Below are positions 54,442-63,913 of a DNA stretch of 64,000 nucleotides, piece by piece (position 1 is the first letter of the stretch; every line of letters begins with the position of its first letter). The notes under the pieces are model-generated. The model searched no databases. It had not been told where the DNA came from and was given only the letters and a program-made list of their open reading frames with translations. Origin of the DNA: an uncultured Paracoccaceae bacterium (lineage in GTDB: Bacteria > Pseudomonadota > Alphaproteobacteria > Rhodobacterales > Rhodobacteraceae); NCBI GenBank assembly GCA_913061275.1, contig CAJXSR010000001.1, forward strand, positions 62,001 to 126,000. The letters run 5' to 3'. The translations under genes were made by a program, and so were the position numbers.

Positions 54442-55071
54442 ATGACGCACACACCAAGAGATACTTATTCAACCAGTATACGGATAATCAAAATCGGATT
54501 TCCTGTATTGGCTGCAATTCTTATGGTTGGTGTCTTTGTTTTTACCAATTCCAACCCCATTAGGGATGGTGTCATTATACCAGACAGAAAATTGGCCGAG
54601 TTGGCAGTTGGTCAAAAAATAACCAACCCACATTATTCTGGCGTTACAAAATCTGGCGATGCTTTTTCAATTTCAGCAGAATCTGCTCTTCCGAATGCTC
54701 CGAAGCCAACTCAAATTGATCTAGTTAAACCACGCACCACAATCGGATTTTCGGATGGGTTTGAAATGCAGGCATCTTCAGACACTGGGCAACTAAACCT
54801 TGATAGACAAGAGGCAAGCCTTACAGGATCAGTTCTATTGGAAACCTCTGATAGCTATAAAGCGACTGCAAAAATAGTTACCATGAATTTTTATACTGGA
54901 AATGCCAGTAGCCCAGGCCAGGTGGAAGCGAATGGACCGATGGGTAAAATTACTGCTGGCAACATGACTTTAACACAAAATCTGCATAAAAATACATTTG
55001 GCAGCAAAACAATTCTAAACTTTGGCAATGGTGTAAAGTTGGTATACTATCCACAGAACACAGCAAAATAA
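54442..55071 (+). CDS. lptC: LPS export protein LptC
   Basis: A 209-residue bitopic inner-membrane protein: one N-terminal helix (IIKIGFPVLAAILMVGVFVF) and a periplasmic beta-jellyroll (NPHYSGVTKSGDAFSISAESA ... LNLDRQEASLTGSVLLETSDSYKATAKIVTMNF). It passes lipopolysaccharide from LptB2FG to LptA. Start ATG 54442 is chosen from the usual length before the helix; its ribosome site is weak. First gene of lptC-lptA-lptB. Confidence 0.88.
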   Translation: MTHTPRDTYSTSIRIIKIGFPVLAAILMVGVFVFTNSNPIRDGVIIPDRKLAELAVGQKITNPHYSGVTKSGDAFSISAESALPNAPKPTQIDLVKPRTTIGFSDGFEMQASSDTGQLNLDRQEASLTGSVLLETSDSYKATAKIVTMNFYTGNASSPGQVEANGPMGKITAGNMTLTQNLHKNTFGSKTILNFGNGVKLVYYPQNTAK

Positions 55072-55081
55072 GGTGCATGGC

Positions 55082-55552
55082 GTGACTAAATTTTTACTAA
55101 CAATAATGACACTTTGCATTCTTGCATCTGCAGCAAACACACAAACTACGGATGAAAACCTTCCTGCTAATGCATCTCTTCCAGTTGAGGCCACGGCTGA
55201 CAGTTTACAAGTAGACAGTGATGCCAATTCAGCTGTTTTCGAAGGCAACGCAATCGTTACCCAAGGTATTTTGAATTTAAGTGCCGATAAAATTACTGTC
55301 TATTTTGAAGAAGGCGCACGCAATATAAAAACTGTCATTGCCGAAGGGCATGTTAAATTTACCAACGACGCAGAAACCGCAGAAGCACAGAATGCTAATT
55401 TTGATGTTTTATCTCAAACCGTAACATTTTCACAAAACGTGATCTTACGCCAAGCACAAACAATACTTACGGGCAATAAACTAACTTACAATATTACGAC
55501 CAGTCGCAGTAAAATGTCTGGTAATGTAAAAACAGTATTTGCACCTAAATAA
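55082..55552 (+). CDS. lptA: LPS transport periplasmic protein LptA
   Basis: A 156-residue periplasmic bridge protein: signal peptide (MTKFLLTIMTLCILASAANTQ) then the LptA/OstA beta-jellyroll (VEATADSLQVDSDANSAVFEGNAIVTQGILNLSADKITVYFEE). I start it at GTG 55082, with AAGG 8 bases upstream; a GTG three codons earlier is less well placed. Ten bases after lptC and one base before lptB. Confidence 0.92.
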   Translation: MTKFLLTIMTLCILASAANTQTTDENLPANASLPVEATADSLQVDSDANSAVFEGNAIVTQGILNLSADKITVYFEEGARNIKTVIAEGHVKFTNDAETAEAQNANFDVLSQTVTFSQNVILRQAQTILTGNKLTYNITTSRSKMSGNVKTVFAPK

Positions 55553-55553
55553 T

Positions 55554-56312
55554 ATGACCGCAGATAGCAAACTTATTAAAAACAATGCCACCGTTGGTTT
55601 AGTTATTAAGAACATCAAAAAATCTTTTAAACAGCGCCACGTATTAAGCGATGTCAGCATTAAACTTGGCCAAGGCGAAGTTGTTGCGTTGCTGGGCCCA
55701 AATGGAGCAGGGAAAACCACCTGTTTTTATTCTATCGTCGGCTTAATACGCCCTGATGCTGGCACCGTTTCCATAAATGGGCGCGATATGACACATTTGC
55801 CTATGTATCGCCGTGCCCAACTGGGAATAGGGTACTTACCGCAAGAAGCAAGCATCTTTCGTGGCATGAACGTAGAAAACAATATCCTGTCAATTTTAGA
55901 AATTTGGGAGCCTAATAAAGCTGATCAAAAGATTAAGCTAGAGCAATTATTAGAAGAATTTTCTATCACACATATTCGCAAATCTCCTGCTGTTTCCCTA
56001 TCAGGTGGTGAGCGTAGACGTGTTGAAATAGCACGGTGTTTAGCTAGTAATCCAAGTTTCGTACTGCTTGATGAGCCATTTGCCGGCGTTGATCCTATTG
56101 CCGTTGGTGACATCCGTGATCTCGTTGCAAAGCTTAAAAAACGCGATATTGGGGTTCTTATCACAGATCATAATGTTCGGGAAACATTGGAAATCGTTGA
56201 CCGTGCCTATATTTTACATGGCGGAAAAGTACTAATGAGCGGTACACCAAAAGAAGTGATATCAGACCCAAATGTACGCAATGTATACTTAGGTAGTACA
56301 TTTAAAATCTAA
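55554..56312 (+). CDS. lptB: LPS export ABC transporter ATPase LptB
   Basis: A 252-residue ABC ATPase: Walker A GPNGAGKT (48-55), Q-loop region GYLPQEASIF, signature LSGGERRRVEIARCLA, Walker B FVLLDEPFAGVD, switch ITDHNVRET. It powers LPS extraction with LptFG (not in this window). The ATG at 55554 follows the lptA stop by one base. rpoN, which often lies between lptB and hpf in proteobacteria, is absent here. Confidence 0.95.
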   Translation: MTADSKLIKNNATVGLVIKNIKKSFKQRHVLSDVSIKLGQGEVVALLGPNGAGKTTCFYSIVGLIRPDAGTVSINGRDMTHLPMYRRAQLGIGYLPQEASIFRGMNVENNILSILEIWEPNKADQKIKLEQLLEEFSITHIRKSPAVSLSGGERRRVEIARCLASNPSFVLLDEPFAGVDPIAVGDIRDLVAKLKKRDIGVLITDHNVRETLEIVDRAYILHGGKVLMSGTPKEVISDPNVRNVYLGSTFKI

Positions 56313-56491
56313 TATAATTGCGAAAATACATATGATTGTTAGTTTTCTCGTAGATTTGGTTGCGCGACTCACAAAGCCGTCCTAGGCTAAGCATATGAGC
56401 TTTCCACATTCCAATGTTACTTTACGCTAGAATTTATCTGGCAGGCATTGGTGTATCGAAAGTTCAAACAGTAAACAATGAAGGAGCTTTA

Positions 56492-57067
56492 ATGCGTTAT
56501 CAAATCAGCGGAAAACATATTGATGTAGGCGAATCGCTTACAAACCACGTTAAAACTGAAATTGGAGATGTTGCAGTAAAATATGCCGAAAGACCAACCG
56601 AGGCACATATAACATTTTCGAAAGATGCACATGAATTTAGGTGCGAATCTACCATACATTTATCCACTGGCTTAACGGTAGCCGCCGAAGGTAAAAGTAC
56701 TGAAATATATGATTCTTTTGGAAAATGTTCAGAGAAAATTGAAAAGCAACTTAGGCGCTATAAGCGAAGGCTAAAAGATCATCACAAAGATAGACCAACA
56801 CCTGTTGAAGTTATGGAAGCTTCGTCGTATATCCTCGCTAGAGAAGACGATACAGATGTTAGTGAACCAGAATCACTACAGCCTGTAATCATCGCTGAAA
56901 TGGAAACTAAAATTCAATCTCTCTCTGTCGGAGAGGCTGTAATGCAAATGGAACTGGCTGACGAACCTGTAGTGGTTTTTCGTAATGAAGGTCATAAACG
57001 CTTAAGCGTAGTTTACAAAAGGAAAGACGGAAATATAGGTTGGATAGACCCAACCAATTTGGAATAG
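56492..57067 (+). CDS. hpf: Ribosome hibernation promoting factor, long form
   Basis: A 191-residue long-type HPF: N-terminal S30AE domain (1-100; MRYQISGKHIDVGESL, HITFSKDAHEFRCESTIHLSTGLTVAAEG, basic RRYKRRLKDHHKD) and a C-terminal dimerisation domain (about 130-190; PVVVFRNEGHKRLSVVYKRKDGNIGWIDP). It dimerises ribosomes into 100S particles in stationary phase. AAGGAG lies 5 bases before ATG 56492, which decides the start over the longer open frame. The 179-base gap upstream should contain its own promoter. Confidence 0.94.
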   Translation: MRYQISGKHIDVGESLTNHVKTEIGDVAVKYAERPTEAHITFSKDAHEFRCESTIHLSTGLTVAAEGKSTEIYDSFGKCSEKIEKQLRRYKRRLKDHHKDRPTPVEVMEASSYILAREDDTDVSEPESLQPVIIAEMETKIQSLSVGEAVMQMELADEPVVVFRNEGHKRLSVVYKRKDGNIGWIDPTNLE

Positions 57068-57096
57068 TCCAATGCCTATATCTTCGACGGTAACAC

Positions 57097-57561
57097 ATGG
57101 AACTTACAGAAATTCTAGTGGCTGATGCTGTGCATTATGCACAAAGTGAAACCAGCAAAAAACGCCTGCTTCAGAAAATATCTGAGCAGGCTGCAACCGT
57201 TTATGGTTTAGACAATGCACAAGTGTTTTCCGCGCTAAATGCGCGTGAAGCACTTGGAACTACTGGTGTTGGTCGGGGCGTTGCAATTCCACACGCCAGA
57301 TTTGAAACGTTAGATCGCGTTATTGGGTTATTTACCCGTTTGGAAAAACCACTGGATTACGATTCTATGGATCACCAACCAGTGGATTTAATATTTACAT
57401 TATTGGCACCACTACAAGAAGGCGCAGAACATCTGAAAGCATTGGCATTGGTTTCAAGAACGCTACGTGATGAAGACGTTTGTGCAAAGCTTAGATCTAA
57501 TCAAAATGAACAAACGATTTTTTCTATCTTAATTGAAAACAATGAATCGCAAGCCGCCTAA
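57097..57561 (+). CDS. ptsN: PTS IIA-like nitrogen-regulatory protein PtsN
   Basis: A 154-residue EIIA-Ntr with the phosphorylated histidine H66 in GVGRGVAIPHARFE, preceded by ALNAREALGTTGVG. It is the terminal phospho-acceptor of the nitrogen PTS (PtsP-PtsO-PtsN) and regulates potassium and nitrogen metabolism. Directly behind hpf (29 bases), the conserved arrangement. The stop overlaps that of the convergent sulfotransferase gene. Confidence 0.95.
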   Translation: MELTEILVADAVHYAQSETSKKRLLQKISEQAATVYGLDNAQVFSALNAREALGTTGVGRGVAIPHARFETLDRVIGLFTRLEKPLDYDSMDHQPVDLIFTLLAPLQEGAEHLKALALVSRTLRDEDVCAKLRSNQNEQTIFSILIENNESQAA

Positions 57562-59024
57562 AGCCGCCAACCTTTAAAACCAAAATTCATATAATCACGC
57601 GTGTATGCTTTTCTAACAAGCTGCTCTAGTTCTTCATCGTAAATTTGTGCAAGATGGAATGCTGTATCTTCCTCTACAATCGGCCCAACTGGAATGTGCG
57701 GTAGACCCAATTCAGTTTCAATAACAGCAATAATACTTTCATACGTTTCTGGGCGTAATATGTAATCTGGATGAACAACTTTTGTATATCCACCCAAAAC
57801 CGCAGCCTGACTTGCCCAAGACATATCAATACGCGCGCGCGTTTGGCCCTTAAGGTTCCCATTTAAAAACTTAGAGAATTTCTTAATGGCCTGGCGATAA
57901 TCCTCTACATCATAGCCAATACTGTCTAATGCGCCTTTATTTATCACCTCACACAGATCCGCATCGGGTAATTTAACATTGTATTGCTCGATAAGAATGC
58001 GCCTAATCCAGGGAAACCCATTCTTTCCCGTCTGAAAGATGTGCTTATTAAACGCGTGGAAAACCCGTTCTACAGGGTGGGATAGCATTGAAAAAACCAC
58101 CCGCGTTTGATTTTCTTCCAACCAATTATAAATCTGTTTTTGCTTCAACCCTGATAGCAAATCACCATTAGATGCTTCTAGTTGTGCAGCCATCCAAGCC
58201 TCTAGTGTAGACTTTCCATAATCACCCAAAGGCTGAAATAATACTGGTACAGTTTGCCCAAAGATAAAGTTCTTTGCCGCAGCATGGCGTTCTGGTTCTA
58301 AGAATTCAGGCACATCATTTTCTAAGAAATTAATAGAGCTTACTTGCTCCATCATTTCAGAATAATTGGTAACCTTTTCTGAAAGGCCTTCTGGGTTTTG
58401 TCTTTTGATTTTCTCTTTCAGCGTATCTAATTGCTCATCGCTTCCCAAAAAATGCGCCAGCCCGTTAAACACATCAAGCTGCCCCAAATCAGGATATGAA
58501 AGTTGAAACGCCGCCTGACCTGTAACTTGAAGTTTGGCACGTATCTTTTTGGAAAACTCCGTAAGCCCATTTACGTATGATTTAAAACCAGAAATATCAA
58601 AATCAACCTTCGCAACTTTCCGTTTATGTAGATCAGTCAATCGCCATTGATCGGTTTTTTTGGCTATAGCGTGTGAAATAAAAGAATCTAAAGGATTTCT
58701 TGTAAGTAAAATTTTCGCACAAGACTCATCTTCAAGAACAAAATCTAAAACCCGCATATCGTGGTCTGAAAACAACCTAAACCCTGGCATAGTATCTGTA
58801 CTTTTCGCCACCATTTTACGGATCATTTTTATGGGGTCACGGTCTCGTTCCACCACATCCATTCCACAAAATGTTTCTTTGTTTGGATAGCCCACAAAGC
58901 TTGGGTTAAACAATTCACCATTACACTCAAACCCATCAAACAGATTTATACTCTGCTCAAAAAGATTTGACCCCGTGCGCATATTGGCGAGAAGAACAAA
59001 ATACTTGAATTTATTTTTAGACAT
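57558..59024 (-). CDS. Two-module sulfotransferase (NodH-like)
   Basis: A 488-residue protein with two sulfotransferase-like halves. The N-terminal half (1-260) has the PAPS 5'-phosphosulfate loop LLANMRTGSNLFE (RTGSN at 16-20) and the 3'-phosphate motif LLTRNPLDSFISHA (R109, S114 or S117). The C-terminal half contains a second 3'-phosphate-type block FSMLSHPVERVFHAF (about 312-326), of the carbohydrate-sulfotransferase style, but no clear second 5' loop. It probably adds sulfate to a surface glycan; no signal peptide is present. Couples to the GlcNAc-transferase gene by TAATG. Confidence 0.8.
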   Translation of the reverse strand: MSKNKFKYFVLLANMRTGSNLFEQSINLFDGFECNGELFNPSFVGYPNKETFCGMDVVERDRDPIKMIRKMVAKSTDTMPGFRLFSDHDMRVLDFVLEDESCAKILLTRNPLDSFISHAIAKKTDQWRLTDLHKRKVAKVDFDISGFKSYVNGLTEFSKKIRAKLQVTGQAAFQLSYPDLGQLDVFNGLAHFLGSDEQLDTLKEKIKRQNPEGLSEKVTNYSEMMEQVSSINFLENDVPEFLEPERHAAAKNFIFGQTVPVLFQPLGDYGKSTLEAWMAAQLEASNGDLLSGLKQKQIYNWLEENQTRVVFSMLSHPVERVFHAFNKHIFQTGKNGFPWIRRILIEQYNVKLPDADLCEVINKGALDSIGYDVEDYRQAIKKFSKFLNGNLKGQTRARIDMSWASQAAVLGGYTKVVHPDYILRPETYESIIAVIETELGLPHIPVGPIVEEDTAFHLAQIYDEELEQLVRKAYTRDYMNFGFKGWRL

Positions 59025-60724
59025 TATTTAACAACATATGGTCTGCTTACTGCTTCACTAACACTTTCTAGTGTCTTTTTCTTTTTCTTAATCGGTTTAT
59101 ACGTCAACGATACACCGTTTTTAGATAATTTGCGAACAAGAGCATCAAGTTTTGATATATCTGCTAATTTTGGAATTGCGATAGGTCTTGTTTTTGCGTC
59201 CACATCCAAAGAATGCAGTGCCGTTTGCAAAACTAGAGCGGGTGATTTTAACGCTTCATCCAATGTATACACCGTGCATCCTGCATGTTTACCTTTAGCC
59301 AATGCTTTTAAATATCTTCGCTCACGCGCCTGCAAAACTTGGGCGCGCATTAATTTTCCTTTGAACTTCGAATTACTATTCGCTATCGAAATCAGCCAAG
59401 CCTCTTTCACAACAACAAAATTCGCGCGGCTGTCGCTAGTAATTATAGGCATAATCTTTTGCATGTCGGTTGCATCAAAGGCAATTCCAATATTTTTATC
59501 GGTTTTCTGACTCCAAAGAAAATTAGATAGATAGCTTTTAGGGTTGGTGTTCCGCAATCGTGCATTTGCTGTTAAGTTACCCTTGGCTAATAAAATCTTT
59601 TTCTTAAACGTAAAATGTTTGCGGGCGAAAATATTTCCAAATACATTTATACCCTTAACCTTTTCCACGCACAGCGGGAAATCTTGGAACAAATCCCCTA
59701 GACCAGTAAAGATTCCATAGTTTTTATAGAACACACCGGATTGCTTAGCAGAATCATGTGGGTAACGGCCTTGTAAAAATCGCCCCTCGCCCCCAAAATT
59801 TCTTTTTTCATTCGCATCATCAAAAATCTTATTAAACGCCATTTCATTCGCTTTTGATAACGGAAAATTCTTGCGATTTACCTTTAGCAATTCACGATAT
59901 AACTTTTGCGCACCTGGCCATGCTTTGCGAATAAAAAAGGCACCCGTTTTAGGAAGATGTTCCAAGTGATCATCATAAAATAAAAACGGTTTTCCCTGAG
60001 AATCGAACGTAGCAAATGTCAGTGACGTGGGCCTTATGTGATCAGAATGTGCGCGCGCCAATGATTGAAAATATGATTCATCCGGTATCCAACATTTGGA
60101 AAAGTAGTGATCATTTTCTTGTCGTTTTGGGTCTTCAATAATTTTCCTAAGCGTTTGCGCAGTCAAGCACCACCATTGTGACCCCATATGCGGGGAAATA
60201 TCTTCTGGGACAGAGCGCTTTATTCTAAATAAACGCTGCATATCCACCAAACGATCAAATGCAAACCTATGCTTACGCCAAGATAAAGGAAAGAATAGTG
60301 TAAACCTTTCCTTATCTAGCCCGTCCTTTACCCATTTTTCATCTTTAATTGAGCAAGATTCTATAAAATCAATGCCCCTATGACGATCTAGAAATGCCTT
60401 TAGTTGTTTTATCGGTCGTGCTGGCAAGCAAGATCCACTAGCCAAAAATACATGCGTTAAATCTGGGTGGTGTTCCAATAAGGTTTCGGCGGCGTTAAGT
60501 GTTGCCTGAACGATAGAAAACTGGCCCCAACCACATTTTTCGCGTTTAGAAAAGGTGACGTTATCCAGATGATTAAGTGACTTTTTCAGACCGCCCATCT
60601 CTTTTTCAGATACATTTAAATCAATATGCAAGGTAACGGGGCAGTCATTTTTAGCAAGAAATCGCGCTAGCTGCTCTGTTCGGTGCAAATCTTGATGCGC
60701 CAATATGATAAACCCAAGCTTCAT
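59024..60724 (-). CDS. Core-2/I-branching-type beta-1,6-N-acetylglucosaminyltransferase (GT14-like)
   Basis: A 566-residue cytoplasmic protein. Residues 1-260 match the bacterial GT14 family (MKLGFIILAHQDLHRTEQLARFL ... VTLHIDLNVSEKE ... VFLASGSCLPARPI ... MGSQWWCLTAQTLRKI ... WIPDESYFQSL). Residues 300-550 form a second domain of unknown function, found attached to this enzyme in Roseobacter genomes (DUF5928-type from memory). It would add branching GlcNAc to a polysaccharide. One-base overlap (TAATG) with the sulfotransferase; 3 bases after the GT2-like gene. Confidence 0.82.
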   Translation of the reverse strand: MKLGFIILAHQDLHRTEQLARFLAKNDCPVTLHIDLNVSEKEMGGLKKSLNHLDNVTFSKREKCGWGQFSIVQATLNAAETLLEHHPDLTHVFLASGSCLPARPIKQLKAFLDRHRGIDFIESCSIKDEKWVKDGLDKERFTLFFPLSWRKHRFAFDRLVDMQRLFRIKRSVPEDISPHMGSQWWCLTAQTLRKIIEDPKRQENDHYFSKCWIPDESYFQSLARAHSDHIRPTSLTFATFDSQGKPFLFYDDHLEHLPKTGAFFIRKAWPGAQKLYRELLKVNRKNFPLSKANEMAFNKIFDDANEKRNFGGEGRFLQGRYPHDSAKQSGVFYKNYGIFTGLGDLFQDFPLCVEKVKGINVFGNIFARKHFTFKKKILLAKGNLTANARLRNTNPKSYLSNFLWSQKTDKNIGIAFDATDMQKIMPIITSDSRANFVVVKEAWLISIANSNSKFKGKLMRAQVLQARERRYLKALAKGKHAGCTVYTLDEALKSPALVLQTALHSLDVDAKTRPIAIPKLADISKLDALVRKLSKNGVSLTYKPIKKKKKTLESVSEAVSRPYVVK

Positions 60725-60727
60725 TTC

Positions 60728-61744
60728 CTATGCCCAACTTCCGCGTGACATAAGGCCTAAATCTTCAAGCTGTTTCCAGTTTTTGTAGCGTGTCGAATAA
60801 CGTGTCCACATTTGTTCTGATGTCGTGGCATATTCTTTGTATTCGCGACTAGCCGCATAATGCTCTTTTCGTTCCAGCTCTTCTTGTGCCTTATCCATAA
60901 ACGAGTTTAAAAACTTCGTATGCATCAAACATCCGCATGCTTTTTGCCCACCCCATTCATCGTAAACAAGGTTTAAACCACGCGGCAAAACATTATGCGT
61001 AGAGCTTACAAACACATTCCCTTTTGCCCACTTTACCAAGGGAATTTTATTCAACGCAGGGGCCATTTCAGGTTTATCTTTAAAGAAAACCCTTTGGCGC
61101 ACACCGCCCTGTATCCATAGATTTTGGTATTTAGCGTTTCGTTGCACGAAATAATTACCAGAATCGAAAAAAGGCGTGGCCCGCATTGGGTTTTTACCTT
61201 CTTCACAAAATGTCTCTTCAACCGTTCCACGTGGGTACATATCGACTAAAACTGTGCCAAAAGACTTTACCGATGATGAATCAAGCCAATCCGTCAGTGC
61301 GCGAATGGGGCGCGCATCGCAATGTGGATATACAAAAAACTCATCCACATCTACAACAAGTACCCAATGCCCGATTGCATATTTAGATTTAAGTCCATTC
61401 AGCCAATCAACGCCAAAATTTGCACGCTTGTAGCTATGATTAGTTGTCCAAAGCGATACATCAGGTTGTTGTTCTAGAAATTCACGGCCGCCATCTTCTG
61501 ATCCATTATCAACACAAAAAAAGTGCTCAACACCTAAGCGTCGATAATAATCTAGAAAGAACTTCAAACGCGGTTTTTCATTTCGAAAAGTCGTGAACAA
61601 ATAAATATCATCTGGCTTAGTATTTGAACTGCGGTCTACAACGCATTCCAATTCCCGCCTCTTACGAAGAGACCGGATGCGCCTACGCTTGCGTTCTAGT
61701 CGCAATTTATATTTGGACCACATGCCCATAAACAACCCATACAA
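60728..61744 (-). CDS. Glycosyltransferase family 2-like (Glyco_tranf_2_4 type)
   Basis: A 338-residue transferase. After a strongly basic N-terminus (KYKLRLERKRRRIRSLRKRRE) come DDIYLFTTFRNEKPRLKFFLDYYRRLGVEHFFCVDNGSEDGG (47-86) and the DxD nucleotide-sugar site VVDVDEFFVYP (130-140), the pattern of the PF13704 / GT92-like group. Starts at ATG 61744, or more likely at one of the ATGs at 61729 or 61723 just before the basic stretch. In the operon between the GT4-like gene (10 bases) and the GlcNAc transferase (3 bases). Confidence 0.82.
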   Translation of the reverse strand: MYGLFMGMWSKYKLRLERKRRRIRSLRKRRELECVVDRSSNTKPDDIYLFTTFRNEKPRLKFFLDYYRRLGVEHFFCVDNGSEDGGREFLEQQPDVSLWTTNHSYKRANFGVDWLNGLKSKYAIGHWVLVVDVDEFFVYPHCDARPIRALTDWLDSSSVKSFGTVLVDMYPRGTVEETFCEEGKNPMRATPFFDSGNYFVQRNAKYQNLWIQGGVRQRVFFKDKPEMAPALNKIPLVKWAKGNVFVSSTHNVLPRGLNLVYDEWGGQKACGCLMHTKFLNSFMDKAQEELERKEHYAASREYKEYATTSEQMWTRYSTRYKNWKQLEDLGLMSRGSWA

Positions 61745-61754
61745 TTTTACTTAT

Positions 61755-62978
61755 TTATATCTTTGCACCCAAAACATGGCAAAAATGTGCAGACCAGCTA
61801 GGTATTTCAACATCCTGTAGAGTTTTATTATTATTTTCGCTAGGCGTTGCATTTTCGGCCATTAAATCAAGAAGTTTATCCACCCAAGGCCCGCTTTGTT
61901 CACTGGGTAAAAAGCTAGCGGTTTTACCTAAAAGCTCTTGAAATACAGGAATATCAGAACAAATAACAGGTATTCCCACTGCTTGCGCCTCTATTGCAGG
62001 AAGCCCATATCCTTCAGCAAAGCTAGGGAAAAGCAATGCGGCCGCAGAGCTTAGTAATTCATTAAGCCGTGCGTCATCCATTAAATTATGTTCAATGATT
62101 TTATTTCCGTACAATTCAGATGCCTTTAAGCGGCCAAAAAAAGTATCGTTTTCCCAACCTCTTTTGCCCACAATATGAAGCACTGGCATCTGCTCTATTG
62201 GTACGCGTTTAAATAGATCTTCCCACGCATCCAATAACAAACTGTGGTTTTTCCTAGCTTCAATAGTTCCAAGTATTACAAAGCTTAATGGGGTGGTTTT
62301 TTCTTTTTCTTGTATTTTGAAGCTTGGGCTTACGCCCAGATAGGCAACAATATAAGAGGCTTTTGCAGGCATCTGGCTATAATATGCCTTAACTCTGGTT
62401 TTTGTATATTCTGAATTACAAATGATAACATCAGCAGTATTCGCAACCGCGTTCATTTTTGCCTTAAACTCTTGCGGTGTTTTTTCTTTACAATATTGCG
62501 GAAAATCAAGCGGTATCATATCGTGTATCATAACACGTATTTTCGTACATCCCGCAGGCTTTAGGCGTGATAAAAAATCTGAATGTAAATTGCTGTGTCC
62601 AATATTTGTATATTCAAACCCATCAGGAAACCCGTGGCTAAAAAAATTTACTAGCCCATTAATTTTAAACTGTGATCTAGCTTGTTTCCTAATGAAACTA
62701 CGTGCAAGGCGTTGTTGCTTTGGTAATTTAAATCGAAATCTTTCGCGTACACCAATTTTGCCAACTAACTTTTCACCAAACTGCGCATTCACAAATTCCA
62801 CCACCGATTTCACGTCGATAACAGCGTAATCATCTTTTAATTTCGCAAGAAATAGTGGTTTATCAAACCTATCAATAAATTCTTGGATATATGCCCGCTC
62901 AACCCGATCAATGCCTGTAGGCAGGCCCCTGCCAACACGTGAAACTGTGCGCGTGATATCCAAAACTTGGCGTTTCAT
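61755..62978 (-). CDS. GT4-family glycosyltransferase
   Basis: A 407-residue GT-B-fold transferase: N-terminal VSRVGRGLPTGIDRVERAY, HDMIPLDFPQYC, VICNSEYTKTRVKAYY, then the nucleotide-sugar-binding half FVILGTIEARKNHSLLLDAWEDL and PSFAEGYGLPAIEAQAVGIPVICSDIPVFQELLG (E-x7-E at about 325-333). The N-terminal TGIDRVERAY is typical of mannosyl-like transferases of capsule and LPS clusters. The donor sugar is not predictable. Downstream of galU by 41 bases. Confidence 0.87.
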   Translation of the reverse strand: MKRQVLDITRTVSRVGRGLPTGIDRVERAYIQEFIDRFDKPLFLAKLKDDYAVIDVKSVVEFVNAQFGEKLVGKIGVRERFRFKLPKQQRLARSFIRKQARSQFKINGLVNFFSHGFPDGFEYTNIGHSNLHSDFLSRLKPAGCTKIRVMIHDMIPLDFPQYCKEKTPQEFKAKMNAVANTADVIICNSEYTKTRVKAYYSQMPAKASYIVAYLGVSPSFKIQEKEKTTPLSFVILGTIEARKNHSLLLDAWEDLFKRVPIEQMPVLHIVGKRGWENDTFFGRLKASELYGNKIIEHNLMDDARLNELLSSAAALLFPSFAEGYGLPAIEAQAVGIPVICSDIPVFQELLGKTASFLPSEQSGPWVDKLLDLMAENATPSENNNKTLQDVEIPSWSAHFCHVLGAKI

Positions 62979-63019
62979 ATCGTTTCGCTACAAGCAATTA
63001 TCTATGATTGCTAGTTTTT

Positions 63020-63913
63020 CTATTGCGCTGCCCTGCTTTGCCCGACCGTCTGAACCATGAAATCCATCAATTCATCATGCAATTCTGGCCGCGCTAATGC
63101 GAACGCGATTGTTGCCTGTAAAAACCCAGACTTTGAACCGCAATCATACCGCTGGCCATCAAACCTATATCCGTAAACATCTTCACCGTTTGCTATTTCC
63201 ATTGCGATCGCATCAGTCAGTTGAATTTCACCACCAGCACCTTTTTTCAAAGTACCAACATTTTTCAACACATTCGGTGTTAAAATATAACGTCCGATAA
63301 CCGCAAGGTTAGACGGTGCGTCTTGTGGATCAGGTTTTTCAACCATTCCGTTAACTTTCAACAAAGCACCCATATCTTCCTTAACGTCTAGTAATCCATA
63401 AGACGAAGCCATAGCGGGCGGCACTTCCATTGCAGCAACCATACAACCGCCAGTATTTTCATATGCTTCGACCATTTGTTTCAAACAGGGTTTTTCTGCT
63501 GCGATCACATCATCAGGAAGAATTACCGCAAAGGGTTCATTCGCAATCAAGCGTCGTGCACACCAAACTGCATGGCCCAAACCCAACGCCTCTCTTTGGC
63601 GAATATAAACGATTTCACCGCTATCCATTGTGGAACGCTTCAATTCTTCCAATAGACCTTTTTTATTCTTCTTACGCAAAGATTGTTCTAACTGAGGCGC
63701 CCCATCAAAATAATCTTCTAATGCGCCTTTTCCGCGTGACGTTACAAAGATGAATTCTTTGATGCCCGCATCACGCGCTTCGTCAATCGCATATTGGATC
63801 AACGGCCGATCAACCAACGACAGGATTTCTTTTGGAATTGATTTTGTTGCAGGCAGAAATCGTGTTCCTAAACCTGCTACAGGAAAAATTGCCTTAGTTA
63901 TTTTTTTTCGCAT
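63020..63913 (-). CDS. galU: UTP-glucose-1-phosphate uridylyltransferase
   Basis: A 297-residue GalU making UDP-glucose, the precursor for many surface glycans. N-terminal nucleotide loop PVAGLGTRFLPATKSIPKEIL (12-32), DRPLIQYAIDEA, FAVILPDDVIA, MVEKPDPQDAPSNLAVIGRYIL and YDCGSKSGFLQA. Start ATG 63913 with AGAGGT upstream. It is the first gene of the minus-strand polysaccharide group ending in the sulfotransferase, and supplies an activated sugar to it. Confidence 0.95.
   Translation of the reverse strand: MRKKITKAIFPVAGLGTRFLPATKSIPKEILSLVDRPLIQYAIDEARDAGIKEFIFVTSRGKGALEDYFDGAPQLEQSLRKKNKKGLLEELKRSTMDSGEIVYIRQREALGLGHAVWCARRLIANEPFAVILPDDVIAAEKPCLKQMVEAYENTGGCMVAAMEVPPAMASSYGLLDVKEDMGALLKVNGMVEKPDPQDAPSNLAVIGRYILTPNVLKNVGTLKKGAGGEIQLTDAIAMEIANGEDVYGYRFDGQRYDCGSKSGFLQATIAFALARPELHDELMDFMVQTVGQSRAAQ

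Noticed and set aside
56313-56491. A missing or broken rpoN between lptB and hpf
   Set aside because: The gap is only 179 bases with no trace of rpoN; in Rhodobacterales rpoN is commonly elsewhere. No remnant, so nothing to report as a pseudogene.
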